In this document: piece by piece, positions 34,600 to 43,800 of the stretch
Layout: every line of letters begins with the position of its first letter
Position numbering within the stretch: position 1 is the stretch's first letter
Assembly (NCBI RefSeq): GCF_900091855.1
Contig: NZ_FMCH01000413.1
Location: forward strand, 78,522-142,521
Source: Streptomyces sp. DvalAA-14
GTDB lineage: Bacteria; Actinomycetota; Actinomycetes; Streptomycetales; Streptomycetaceae
Length of the DNA stretch: 64,000 nt
Direction: 5' to 3'
Notes under the pieces: generated by a model
What the model saw: the letters and a program-made list of their open reading frames with translations, nothing else
Database searches by the model: none
Told to the model about the DNA's origin: nothing
Made by a program: the position numbers and the translations under genes

Positions 34600-34690
34600 A
34601 ACTTGCTGCGTCGTGGGTAAGGACTCATTACCCCAAACTTGCTGCGCCGTGGGTAAGGACTCATTACCCCACAACTTGCTGCGCCGTAGA
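34600..34690. repeat. three direct repeats with internal hairpins
   Basis: Units start at 34600, 34636 and 34673 (36-37 bp period). Each begins AACTTGCTGCG(C/T)CGT; the first two continue GGGTAAGGACTCATTACCCC, which folds as GGGTAA/TTACCC. The array sits in the 490-base gap between the phosphotransferase and the DUF3631 gene of the replication module. Iteron-like; a replication origin or regulatory array are both possible. Nothing else obvious in the gap. Confidence 0.65.
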
Positions 34691-34901
34691 TCGCCTAGCG
34701 CTGCCGTGCCCGGCGCTTCTCGTAATCCGATCCGCGCCCCTGGTCCCTTCTCGCCGGAGACGGTATGCGACCTGTCCCACCCGTTGCGTCCCTGGTCAGC
34801 GGAGGTACGGGTGGAATCTTGATGCGGGTCGACCCGTTGCGGGGAAACAACCCGTCCCCGTGCTGACCTGCACGGGGACGGGTGGGGCGGGTGGATGCGG
34901 G

Positions 34902-36281
34902 TCAGCCCTCGCCACCCGAGGCCGCCTCCAGCCGGGGGCAGTAGCGAGCCCAGGCGTCGGCGAACTGGTGGCGGGCGAAGCCTCGGCGCTGGCTGCGGTC
35001 GGGGAAGCGGCGGTTGGCGGCGCCGATTCCAAAGTCCTTCAGCAGCAGTTGCAGGCCCCGAGCGGTCAGACCGTGAGACCCGTGCTCGCGCCAAGGAGCT
35101 TCGCTGTTGGCGTGCAGCGCTGCAAGCAGCTGCTCGGTCGACAGCAGCGCCGGGTCGCCGCACGCGGCGAACACCGCGCGAATGTCGGCCAGGATGCGGA
35201 TCGCCAACGCCGCTTCCTGATCGTTGCCTTCTTCGTGAGCCGTCAGCAGGCGGCACGCCTGCCGGGCGCGCTGCGGCCACCCGCTTCCGGCGAGGTCGGC
35301 AACTGCCACCAGCGGCTCCCAGGTGTCCGCCGCCCGGTCCTCCACGGGCATCACCGGCTCCATCGCCGCCGCCGTGTCGGTCAGCGGCACCAGCCATCCC
35401 GCCAACCGGTCCCGCAGATCGTGGAGTTGCGGGGTGTCACGGCGGGAGCGGAAAGGCAGTACCTTCTCCCCTGGCGCGCGCCTGCGCATCCGGACCACGA
35501 CCGCACGGTCCATGATCGTGTCCGGCAGGTCGCCGATCCCGGCCAGCGCCGCCATGGCGAAGGTGCGGAACTTGGTGGGCTTGTGCTCCGGTCCGACGAC
35601 CCGGGTGGTGGGGCGGTTGCGCTGGTGGCCGGAGTTGAGGAGCCCGCGCATCTCCTCGTTCTTCTCGGCGACCTTCACGCTGCCGAAGATGGTGTCGGCC
35701 TCGTCCACCAGCAGGGTCGGGGGCTGCTCGGTGATCGACCGGAAGATGGCCGCCGGGGTCGAGTTCACCGTGCTGAACGGGTCGTGGACGGTGTCGTGCA
35801 GCACGTCCAGCAGCCGGGATTTCCCGCATCGCTTCGCCGGGCCGACCACCGCCAGACGCGGTGCGTGCTGCCACGCGGGCTGGAGGTGGGTGGCCGCTAT
35901 CCACAAGGTGACCGCGTCGAGAGCCTCAGCGCTCGGCATGACCACGTACCGGGCAACCGCTGACCGCAGCTCGGTCAGCAGGTCAGCGCCCTCCGACAGC
36001 GCACTCCGCTGCGGTGGATCCACCGGACCCGTCGGCTGACCGACCGCGGTGACCGGCTCCCGGTCAGTAACCGCGGTCAGGCGACCGGCTGTTCCGGTCA
36101 GCCGGTCAGTGACCGGAAGAGGCCCGGTCACCACAGCCGACCGGGCGGCGGACGGCTTCGGCTCGGCGGTCAGTTCCACGAGCGGCTGCCGCGTCGTGCG
36201 GTCCGGCTGACCGGGTACGGTGACCGGCGGCCAGGACGCCGCAGGGGATGCGTCCCGGACAGCGTCTGTCATAGGCTGCAT
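34902..36281 (-). CDS. DUF3631 P-loop ATPase, probable replication protein of the element
   Basis: Protein of 459 residues; the ATG at 36281 has GAGGAG 6 bases upstream. Walker A is VVGPAKRCGKSRLLDVL (about residue 125) and Walker B PTLLVDEADTIFG, followed by FRTFAMAALAGIGDLPDTIMDRAVVVRMRRR, an arginine-finger-like end of an AAA-like core. The C-terminus from about 330 is DUF3631. Family knowledge: such proteins occur in actinomycete integrative elements and plasmids near rep and int genes. The frame continues open upstream of the ATG into an HTH gene (see finding). Confidence 0.75.
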   Translation of the reverse strand: MQPMTDAVRDASPAASWPPVTVPGQPDRTTRQPLVELTAEPKPSAARSAVVTGPLPVTDRLTGTAGRLTAVTDREPVTAVGQPTGPVDPPQRSALSEGADLLTELRSAVARYVVMPSAEALDAVTLWIAATHLQPAWQHAPRLAVVGPAKRCGKSRLLDVLHDTVHDPFSTVNSTPAAIFRSITEQPPTLLVDEADTIFGSVKVAEKNEEMRGLLNSGHQRNRPTTRVVGPEHKPTKFRTFAMAALAGIGDLPDTIMDRAVVVRMRRRAPGEKVLPFRSRRDTPQLHDLRDRLAGWLVPLTDTAAAMEPVMPVEDRAADTWEPLVAVADLAGSGWPQRARQACRLLTAHEEGNDQEAALAIRILADIRAVFAACGDPALLSTEQLLAALHANSEAPWREHGSHGLTARGLQLLLKDFGIGAANRRFPDRSQRRGFARHQFADAWARYCPRLEAASGGEG

Positions 36282-36547
36282 GTGTAGCTCCTCGACCGGT
36301 GGATGCAGGCTGGCCGGCCTACCCCACCTCGATTGATCGTTCCTGGCGTACAGGGGAGTTGCGCGCCTCCGGCGTTGGCGCGTCGGGGGCTCGTTCGTTC
36401 TCGGCGGTTGGCGCCGCGCGAGCGACCACGGACAGTACGACGAACGCCTGCCGCAGTCCACGGGATCTTGGGCGGCCCCCAACGTGCGCGCGTACCGGGA
36501 CCACGCACATAACGCCGCGAGCCCGAGCAGGGCCTGCAACTCGGCCG

Positions 36548-36742
36548 TCACCACCCGGTACGAATTGCCCAACCGCAGAACGCGGCACGGGTACTGGCCG
36601 CGCTTGGCAACTCGTAGCCCTTGCTTCGCCCCAGCCCCAGTGCCCGGTTCGCCGTCTCCAGGTCCACCGCCGCCGGCAGCGACAGCACTTCGTCCCGGGT
36701 CATCCCCTTGAACACCGGCCGGGTCGTACCGCTCTCACCCAT
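36548..36742 (-). pseudogene. HTH DNA-binding protein of the element, frameshifted
   Basis: ATG at 36742 has GAGGGG 6 bases upstream. VFKGMTRDEVLSLPAAVDLETANRALGLGRSKGYEL is the usual start of small HTH proteins found before DUF3631 genes in actinomycete elements. The normal continuation AKRGQYPCRVLRLGNSYRVVTAELQALLGL exists in the next frame; one base seems missing near 36606 (GTTGCC for expected GTTGGCC). The uncorrected product ends after 64 residues with an unrelated tail. The corrected frame has no stop before the DUF3631 ATG. Confidence 0.55.
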
Positions 36743-36817
36743 ACCTGCCCCTCACACATACAGCTCTCGGCGAACGCGGTCTCGCATCCGGCTCCAAGCC
36801 CAGGTCAGGAGGGTGCA

Positions 36818-36835
36818 CCAAGCTACTGTGTCGCC
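36818..36835 (+). promoter_or_regulatory. leaderless-type promoter of the XRE gene
   Basis: TACTGT lies exactly 6 bases before the ATG at 36836, the spacing of actinobacterial leaderless -10 elements (TANNNT), and no ribosome site is at a usable distance. Confidence 0.45.
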
Positions 36836-37321
36836 ATGACACAACGTGGTGCTGATGCTGGGCGGAATGAGGACAACGCCCCCGAGTGGGCCGACCAGGT
36901 CATGGCGACGGTGGCGGCCGAGGTCCGCCGGCGCCGCAGGGAACTGGGCATGAGCGGTGAAGACCTGGCCCGCGCCTGCACCGACCTCGGATACGCCATC
37001 CCCCGCGCCGTCATCGCCAACATGGAGTCCGGCCGACGTTCCCAACTGCCCCTGGTCGAGGTCATGGTGCTCGCCAAGGCCCTGCACGTGGCGCCGATCT
37101 GCCTGATCTACCCCGTGGGCCTCGTGGACCGCGTGCAGGCGCTCCCCGATGAGGAACCGACCGACACCTTCGCGGCACTCCAGTGGTTCACCGGCGAGTC
37201 GTACGACTACGACGGCCCCAGCCCCCAACTGCGCGAGCGCAGAGCCGCACCGCAACGGACCTGGTCAATGGATGCCGAGGGCAAGATCGTCTGGAAGGAC
37301 GCCCCGGCAGACGGTTTCTGA
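36836..37321 (+). CDS. XRE family transcriptional regulator of the element
   Basis: Regulator of 161 residues. HTH of the XRE type at about residues 25-75: VAAEVRRRRRELGMSGEDLARACTDLGYAIPRAVIANMESGRRSQLPLVEVMVLAKALHV. It is divergent from the HTH-DUF3631 genes (93 bases apart) and 19 bases upstream of the integrase gene, so it is well placed to control both replication and excision. Likely the element's repressor, like KorSA-type or Pra-type control genes of AICEs, but no close match is claimed. Confidence 0.75.
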   Translation: MTQRGADAGRNEDNAPEWADQVMATVAAEVRRRRRELGMSGEDLARACTDLGYAIPRAVIANMESGRRSQLPLVEVMVLAKALHVAPICLIYPVGLVDRVQALPDEEPTDTFAALQWFTGESYDYDGPSPQLRERRAAPQRTWSMDAEGKIVWKDAPADGF

Positions 37322-37340
37322 ACCTGCTGGGAGAAGCACC

Positions 37341-38894
37341 ATGAAGGGCTCGACTCACCGCCGCTGCTACTGCCGTGACGCCGAAACCGGCCGACCGCTG
37401 GGTAGTAGCTGCCCGAAGCTCGCGAACCGCAAGCACGGGTCCTACTCCGTACGCCAGGAACTCCCGCCACGTGAGGACGGCACGCGCCGCTCCTTCAGCC
37501 GGGCCGGCTACGACAGCCTCAAGGCCGCCCAGGCCGACCTCGACCACGTCCGCACCCTCCTCGGCCTCGCCGACACCGATGACCCGGGAAGCGTCGAACG
37601 TGTCGCGGCCCTGCTGGAGCGCCTGGTGGAGGAGAAGGCCCCGCTGCCCAACGCCGAGGAGATCCGCCGACGCCTCCGGTCCGGGCTCGACCTACGCGGC
37701 GGCACGACGGTCGGCGAGTGGCTGGACCTCTGGTTCGCGTCCAAGAAGCGTCGCAAGACGACGCTCAACGGCTACGCCTCGCACATCACCGTCCACCTCA
37801 AGCCCCGTATCGGGAACGTACGGCTCGACCGCCTGAACGTCGGCCACCTCGTGGAGATGTTCGACGGTATCGCCGATGCCAACGAGGTCATCGCGGCCGA
37901 GAATGAAGCCCGTCGGGCACAGATCGCCCGCTGCAAGCCGAGTACGCCGGGGCGCCCGGTTGCCGCCGAACGGGCGCGGCTGGCGCAGCAGCGGGCCAAG
38001 CTCGCCGAGATGTCGCCCTTCCGCAAGGTGACCGGTCCGTCCACCCAGCAAGCGATACGCCGCACCCTGCGCGCCGCGCTCAACTCCGCCATCGCGCAGC
38101 AGCTCATCACCTTCAACCCGGCCTCTCACGTCGAACTCGCCTCTGGGCGACGGCCGAAGCCGCTGTTGTGGACGGACGAACGCGTCCGGCGGTGGCGGCA
38201 GACCGGCGAGATACCCGGCCCGGTCATGGTCTGGACACCGCAGCAGTTCGGCGTCTTCCTCGACGCCGCTCAAGACGACCGGCTGTACGCCCTCTTCCAC
38301 CTCGTCGGCTTCCGCGGCTTGCGTCGCGGGGAAGCAGTCGGCCAGGACTGGAGCAACGTCGACCTCAAGGCCGGCCTGATCACCCCGGCCAAGGAGATCG
38401 TGGTCGACGGATGGGATCCGTACGAGGCCGAGCCGAAGACGGACGGCAGCGCCAACACCATTGCTCTCGACAGCCTGACGATCGCCGCCCTCCGCGCCCG
38501 CCGGAAGCGCCAGAAGAAGGACCACAAGAAGTGGGGCGCCGCCTGGAACGACACCGACAAGGTCTTCACCCACGAGGATGGCTCCTGGCTCCACCCGGAG
38601 ATGGTCTCGGAGACCTTCCGCCGCATCTACGCGACGACCGACCTCCCCCCGATCACCTTCCGCGACCTCCGCCACGTCGCCGCGACCCTCACCCACGCGG
38701 GCGGCGGCGATATCCACACAGTGAAGGAGGTCCTCCGCCACTCCACGATCGCGCTGACATCGGACACCTACACGAGCCTCCTGCCGGAACTGGACCGGGA
38801 GGTCGCGGAGAGGGCCGCGCAACTGGTCCCGCGTGCGCAACCGGGAGGTGCCAAACCGACGACTGCCGCCACACGTCGGTCCCGACAATCATGA
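37341..38894 (+). CDS. int: tyrosine recombinase (phage/AICE-type integrase)
   Basis: Integrase of 517 residues; ATG at 37341 follows GGGAGAAG. N-terminal arm-binding region (SYSVRQELPPREDGTRRSFSRAGYDSLKAAQADLD), core-binding SAM-like domain (VGEWLDLWFASKKRRKTTLNGYASHITVHLKPRIGNVRLDRL), and catalytic domain with Arg in FRGLRRGEAVG, the second Arg in TFRDLRHVAATL, LRHST and Tyr in SDTYTSL. A long charged insert near residues 195-230 is typical of actinobacterial integrases. It lies 1.2 kb from no att site but inside the element that ends at tRNA-Lys, whose 3' end is its likely target. Confidence 0.9.
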   Translation: MKGSTHRRCYCRDAETGRPLGSSCPKLANRKHGSYSVRQELPPREDGTRRSFSRAGYDSLKAAQADLDHVRTLLGLADTDDPGSVERVAALLERLVEEKAPLPNAEEIRRRLRSGLDLRGGTTVGEWLDLWFASKKRRKTTLNGYASHITVHLKPRIGNVRLDRLNVGHLVEMFDGIADANEVIAAENEARRAQIARCKPSTPGRPVAAERARLAQQRAKLAEMSPFRKVTGPSTQQAIRRTLRAALNSAIAQQLITFNPASHVELASGRRPKPLLWTDERVRRWRQTGEIPGPVMVWTPQQFGVFLDAAQDDRLYALFHLVGFRGLRRGEAVGQDWSNVDLKAGLITPAKEIVVDGWDPYEAEPKTDGSANTIALDSLTIAALRARRKRQKKDHKKWGAAWNDTDKVFTHEDGSWLHPEMVSETFRRIYATTDLPPITFRDLRHVAATLTHAGGGDIHTVKEVLRHSTIALTSDTYTSLLPELDREVAERAAQLVPRAQPGGAKPTTAATRRSRQS

Positions 38895-38951
38895 ACGTTC
38901 GGTTTCGCCTACGTCGTTCGTCTAATGACCGTTCGAAGCAGGGCACCAAGC

Positions 38952-39251
38952 ATGTCGGTGCGCCTTCGCGACTCGCTTTCGAACCCGAGCAAGCCCTTGG
39001 TGCGGTTGTTCAAAGCTTTGGAAGATGCCAGCGGGGCGGTGTTGTCGCAGGTAGAGCCGGTGCCGGTCGATCCAGCAGCTGCGACGGAAGTCCGTGAGTG
39101 CCGGATGTTGTCGGCCGACGAGGTGGCGGAGATTGCCGAGGAGTACCGGCGCGGGGCTGGGGTGAACGAACTGGCTCGGCGGTACGGCGCGCATCGGCAG
39201 ACGGTGGATCGGCACTTGGAACGTGCAAAGGTGTTGCGAAGCGGCCAATGA
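38952..39251 (+). CDS. small helix-turn-helix protein (resolvase-HTH type), first of a pair
   Basis: About 99 residues from the ATG at 38952; an ATG at 38925 is an alternative. The C-terminal half is an HTH like those at the end of serine recombinases: ADEVAEIAEEYRRGAGVNELARRYGAHRQTVDRHLERAKV. No recombinase catalytic domain is present. Its stop overlaps the start of the next gene (ATGA), so the two are coupled. Confidence 0.6.
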   Translation: MSVRLRDSLSNPSKPLVRLFKALEDASGAVLSQVEPVPVDPAAATEVRECRMLSADEVAEIAEEYRRGAGVNELARRYGAHRQTVDRHLERAKVLRSGQ

Positions 39252-39415
39252 CCAAGATGACGCCGACGAGGGTGGAACAGGCCAAAGAGCTCTACGAACG
39301 AGGGCTGAGCACATACGAGATCGCGGAAAAGCTGGGTGTCAGTGGCAGCAAGGTGTGGAAAGCTTTGAAACGGGCCGGAGCGCGGATGAGGGATACGCAG
39401 GAGCGGGAAAAATGA
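39248..39415 (+). CDS. 55-residue helix-turn-helix protein, second of a pair
   Basis: Starts at the ATG overlapping the previous stop. TRVEQAKELYERGLSTYEIAEKLGVSGSKVWKALKRAGARMRD is a complete Hin/resolvase-type HTH and almost the entire protein. The two coupled proteins have different HTHs and could act as a heteromeric DNA binder. Too short for most automatic gene finders. Confidence 0.55.
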   Translation: MTKMTPTRVEQAKELYERGLSTYEIAEKLGVSGSKVWKALKRAGARMRDTQEREK

Positions 39416-39510
39416 CGGGGTAACCACCCCGCTGCCTGGCCGTTCATGCCAAGAAGTGCCCGCCCTGGGGAGTCGAGCACTTCAGGGGCGGCGGCGTTCA
39501 TCGCACCAGG

Positions 39511-39696
39511 TCAGCGGTGTCGTTTTTCGGCTTCCACCAGAGCCGTGACGAGGGTTTCGAAGGCCGCCACGTTCTTCGGAGACTTGATGCCGAACCGCTG
39601 TGCGGTAAGCTGCACGGTCAGAGGGCAGTTCAGTTGCGCGACCTTGTTCTCCAGTATCCCGGCCGCCGTAATGCCTTGGAGCTTGCGACCCTCCAT
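39511..39696 (-). CDS. 61-residue hypothetical protein divergent from the PIN gene
   Basis: MEGRKLQGITAAGILENKVAQLNCPLTVQLTAQRFGIKSPKNVAAFETLVTALVEAEKRHR: balanced composition and codon use unlike the frameshift noise around it. Starts 15 bases from the PIN gene on the other strand and has no ribosome site, so it may be translated from a leaderless message. Function unknown; antitoxin-like size but no recognised family. Confidence 0.45.
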   Translation of the reverse strand: MEGRKLQGITAAGILENKVAQLNCPLTVQLTAQRFGIKSPKNVAAFETLVTALVEAEKRHR

Positions 39697-39711
39697 GACT
39701 ACAGTTGATCC

Positions 39712-40731
39712 ATGATGGACGATCAGCTTGCGCCGCTCGCAAGACCCAGGTCCCTTGACCCCTACAGCTCAAGTGCACCGCATCTGGCCGCCATCGTGGA
39801 CACCAACGTTCTGCTATCGAGCGTCGACAACGACTGCCGAAACGCGGCGCAGGGGCGGCGCTCTCGTTTACTCCTCATGAGCGACTGCGGCGACATCGTG
39901 CTTTACGCGGCAGATCACGTCCTGGATGAGATGTACGAGCACTTGCCGACGATCGCGAAGTCGAGTCCGGTTCCACTGGCTACGCTCCGGGCCTACTTTG
40001 AAGCTGAGTATCTTCCTGTGCTGCGGTTCGTCACGGTGTCGGAGACCGACGCGCCTGACTCGCAAGTGCTCGCTATTACCGACCCAGACGATGTGCCAAC
40101 AGGCAGGTTGGCCAAGCTCATCACGCCTTGCGTCGTGTTCTCGGATGACATCCACTTGAAGCGCCCGGGGTTCGCCCCGAGGCGGTGGCTCGACATGGCC
40201 AAGGCAGCCGTCGATTTCACCGACGGCCACCAGGGCCAGGTCACTCTGATGAACGCTGCTGCTCTTCCGCTCCGAGGAGTCGCCGGCCTGCTCTCCTTCG
40301 CTGGACGGAAGGTCAACGTATCCCCATGGATTCTCGGTGGCCTGGTCCTTGGCGCTGGCGCGCTGCTGCTTCAGAAGCCAGAACGGCGCAAGGCCGCTGC
40401 CGAGGTCGCGAACAAGATCTTCGAGGGAGTCAGCTACGAGTTCGCAGGGGCCATGACGAAGGAACGGCAAGGAGTCGAGCAACTGCGCAAAGTCGTCCTC
40501 GCTGCCCCGTCGCAGCCGACACTTCGTCAGAGAATCGCAATCGTCTTGGCGCGACAGAGTGAGCCGCTACTCGCCGCCGAGGTACACAACCTGATCCAGG
40601 AACGGTTCCCGGAGGCCCCGAACGCCAGCATCAGGGACGTGCGGTGCGCGCTGGAAGCAGGAACGGAGTTCGTACGGGTCCAGCGCTACCGGTGGCAGCT
40701 CGGACGTGAGGTTGAGCCGCGGTCTCTGTAA
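39712..40731 (+). CDS. PIN-domain protein with membrane segment and C-terminal winged-helix
   Basis: Protein of 339 residues. PIN nuclease marks: first Asp in AAIVDTNVLLSS (Asp30), acidic DHVLDEMYEHL near 68, and CVVFSDDIHLKRPG near 143. Residues about 203-222 (VNVSPWILGGLVLGAGALLL) look like a membrane helix, and the C-terminal 80 residues (TLRQRIAIVLARQSEPLLAAEVHNLIQERFP...VRCALEAGTEFVRVQRYRWQLG) resemble a winged helix. PIN domains usually cut RNA. TACAGT lies 6 bases before the ATG, a leaderless arrangement. It is convergent with the STAND gene, within the same cargo region. Confidence 0.7.
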   Translation: MMDDQLAPLARPRSLDPYSSSAPHLAAIVDTNVLLSSVDNDCRNAAQGRRSRLLLMSDCGDIVLYAADHVLDEMYEHLPTIAKSSPVPLATLRAYFEAEYLPVLRFVTVSETDAPDSQVLAITDPDDVPTGRLAKLITPCVVFSDDIHLKRPGFAPRRWLDMAKAAVDFTDGHQGQVTLMNAAALPLRGVAGLLSFAGRKVNVSPWILGGLVLGAGALLLQKPERRKAAAEVANKIFEGVSYEFAGAMTKERQGVEQLRKVVLAAPSQPTLRQRIAIVLARQSEPLLAAEVHNLIQERFPEAPNASIRDVRCALEAGTEFVRVQRYRWQLGREVEPRSL

Positions 40732-40831
40732 ACCGGTCAACACCGGCCCGCCACCGGATATGGATACGGCGCACTCTTTGAAGGTACGGGCACTTCCTCA
40801 GCCGGGAGGAGTATGTGCTTGTATCTGATCT

Positions 40832-43800
40832 CTAGCGCTCAGATCTTTCTACCAGGTCCGCCACGCCAAAGGCGTCGATAAGTAGAAGTTGATCCAACAA
40901 ATCAAGAACCTGCCCACGGCTTGTGCTCGATGTAGCTTGCGCATAGGCCCGAACCAGCAGCTCACCAACATGCCGTGCGTCTGCTGCTGCGCGGGCCCGA
41001 ATGTCTCCAGATTCCCCTCCATGGATCTCAACGAATCGGCGCGCGCACTCCAACGCCAAGTCGTCGACACGATCAGGGGCATAATCAAGAGTGATTAGCA
41101 GTTGTGGCAGAGCCTCCTCGAAAGATGCGGACTCCATTAGCCGCTTGAGAGGATCCCGAAAAGGACGGAGACGCTCACCTCGCACAACTGAAGCAAACTC
41201 GGCAATTGCCTTGCGTACCTCGTCCTCTGGGTCATCAATGAATTGGCCGAAGGCTCGCCGAATGATGACAGTATCGGTTGCTTTAGACAGTCCGTGAGCA
41301 CAAGCCCCGGCAGCTCCAATGCGACTTGCTACGTCTGCGCCCGAGAGCACTGGATCCAACAGCTCCGACAAGCTCCATTGCATCGCAGCCAGGGCAGCCA
41401 ATTGCCCGCCACACTGTCGCGTCTCGTAGACGTCCGATTGAAGCATACGTGCAATCACTGGTCTCACTACGTCAGGGTCCTCAAACCCAATGTGAGCCAT
41501 AAGCCGGACTAGGCCATGGGTGGCAAGAAGTTCATCGCCTATGTTGATCAACTGAGCGAAAGCCTGCAATGCTTCAGGACGAGCGTGTCGCATGGAGGCG
41601 TGAATCACATGCGCAACGCAAGAACGCACCGTGATGGCAGGATCCCCTGCCATTGTGTCGAGAGCGGGAAGGACGAGTGCCGTTCGAGAGCCATCCGCAT
41701 CATAGATGAGAAGGTCGCCCAAAATCTCTGCCGCACTTCCCCGTGAAGAGTTAATCCCGGACACGTACAGATCTTGCCCCTGCATGTGATCTTGATTAGC
41801 AGTTTGGACAGTCAAGCTGCCATCAGCTGGATCACTAGCGCTAGTCGCACGGGCGACGATTAGTTGAACAATATCGAGGGGAACTACTTTGAGGTAATTC
41901 CTGATGGCAGATCCCAGCCACAGATTGTTTGCCTCGTGTCCGAGGGAAGCAATGTGCCGGACGGCGTCAAAACCCGACGCAGGGTCGGCAAGGGCTTCGG
42001 CATTTCCTAGTCCCATAAGGATTGCATCACAGTAAGCAGGGTGGACACTTTCATCAAATCGAAGAGCCAGCCGAGAGAACCTCTCAGGGTCGCTCTTCGT
42101 TTGTTCCTGTAGGACGTGCGACTGCTCGTAAGCACCGCCGGTGTGAGTCTGCCAGTTGGTTCTTTCTGAATTGTGTCTTGCGATGGCACCCAACCACTGC
42201 TCATCGTTCATGTGCTCAGCGGCAGCCTGATTAATTGGAGCGCCGATAACGCCGCTCATTATTCCTTGCGGCTCTGCCGGCTGGTCGGAATCAAACTTCC
42301 TGCGCAGTTCGCCGAGTCGACGGCGCCCTTGCTCAGACAGCCGATCTTCCTGCATCGCTGAAAGCAGGTTGAACGGATACCAGCCCGTCGGCTTAGACTC
42401 CCACGGAAAACGAACTTCGAGAATCGCAGCTTCAAGTCTGGAAAATGTCTCATCAAACATGAACTGACTCGTGCTCTGGATCAGTTCCCGCGTTTTCCAT
42501 ACAGCGTTTTCCGCATAGTAGCCACTAATGAATCGGCGGGTTCCCTGAAGTAGAAGCTCGGCTGCCCACTCCGCGTGATGGCTGCCCGCCACGCGCAATG
42601 CTTCGTAGAGGAGCCACTGTGCAGTGTCGTGAGGGTCAGATGCGAGGCTTTCGAGAACAGGGCGAGCCGACTCGGCGTCCTTTTCAGCCAATCCACGAAG
42701 CGCCGTAGCAGCTCCAGCGAGAAGTGCGTCTTCAAGCTCATGAACGTTAGTCCGTGGGTGCCTATGAGAGAAGTGTCGATCTCTAGGAGAACGGTCCTCG
42801 CCGCCTTCATAGGCCGTCGCAGCCATCACTTGCAGCATGTACGGGACTAGGTGTTCACAGAAAAGATCGGGCGCTCCGACTGCCGCGAGCTGCACCAGTT
42901 GAATTACGGAGTAATCCCGGTCAAGGAGTGCCTCGACCTTTCCATTGTCGTCCACAGCCATTGCGTCAGGTCGATCGACAAGGTGAGTGGCCAACAACTC
43001 CACTGCCCACTCTGGCTCATACTTGCCGAGGTCGTGAGCTGATAGCCACAGCTCATCCGTCCTTGCTGCATAGTGACCGCTCCTCACTGCATCGAGAAGC
43101 AGTTCAAATAGCGGGCGAGTACGGTAGAGGTCAGAGAATCGCGTCACCCAAAGAAGACGCTGCGGATGCTCGGGCGCAGCTTTATGTGCCTCAAGGATCG
43201 CTGCTAGACGATCGGGGTTGGTCTTCGCGGCGCCAACCATAATGTCGATGGCTCGCCCTTGGTCTGCTTCGTCAGGCCCAGCCAGCCACTCTTCGATTAC
43301 GCCTTCAGCATCAAGGCGCTCAAACCATTCTGCGGTTTGGAGAGAGCGCCACAAGTGCTCGCTAAAAACCGGATCCGCTTCCTGAATACTTTCCACCATC
43401 TGCCATTCACGGGCCGATGACTTCGACAAGGAACCAATAATTTTGAGAGCTACATCCTTGATGTGAAACCGAATGCCAGAACTGGTGAGTAGGGCCTCCG
43501 TCTCGATCGTGAAGCGCTCTGGCTCAAGCTCTCGCAGATGGTTTATGATCTGCCGAACTTGCGCCCGTCGAAAAAGTTCTTGTTCTCCCCCCAGCAAGAA
43601 CGTTACGAGTGTCTCTCCGCGCTCGATCCAACCGCGGGCAAAGGCGTAGTCGAAGAAAGCCTCATGGAAGAAGGCAATTTGCTGACCATCACGAACCAGA
43701 ACATGCTCCGAAACAAGGACTCCCGCATCATCGCCCAGATCATCGGCGTCAAGAGCAGTAATCGGGACGGAGAGCCGCTGTCTCGCACTGATCGCCTCGG

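Noticed and set aside
34600..34690. CRISPR array
   Set aside because: Only two full units and one partial, the spacing is almost all repeat, and there are no cas genes.
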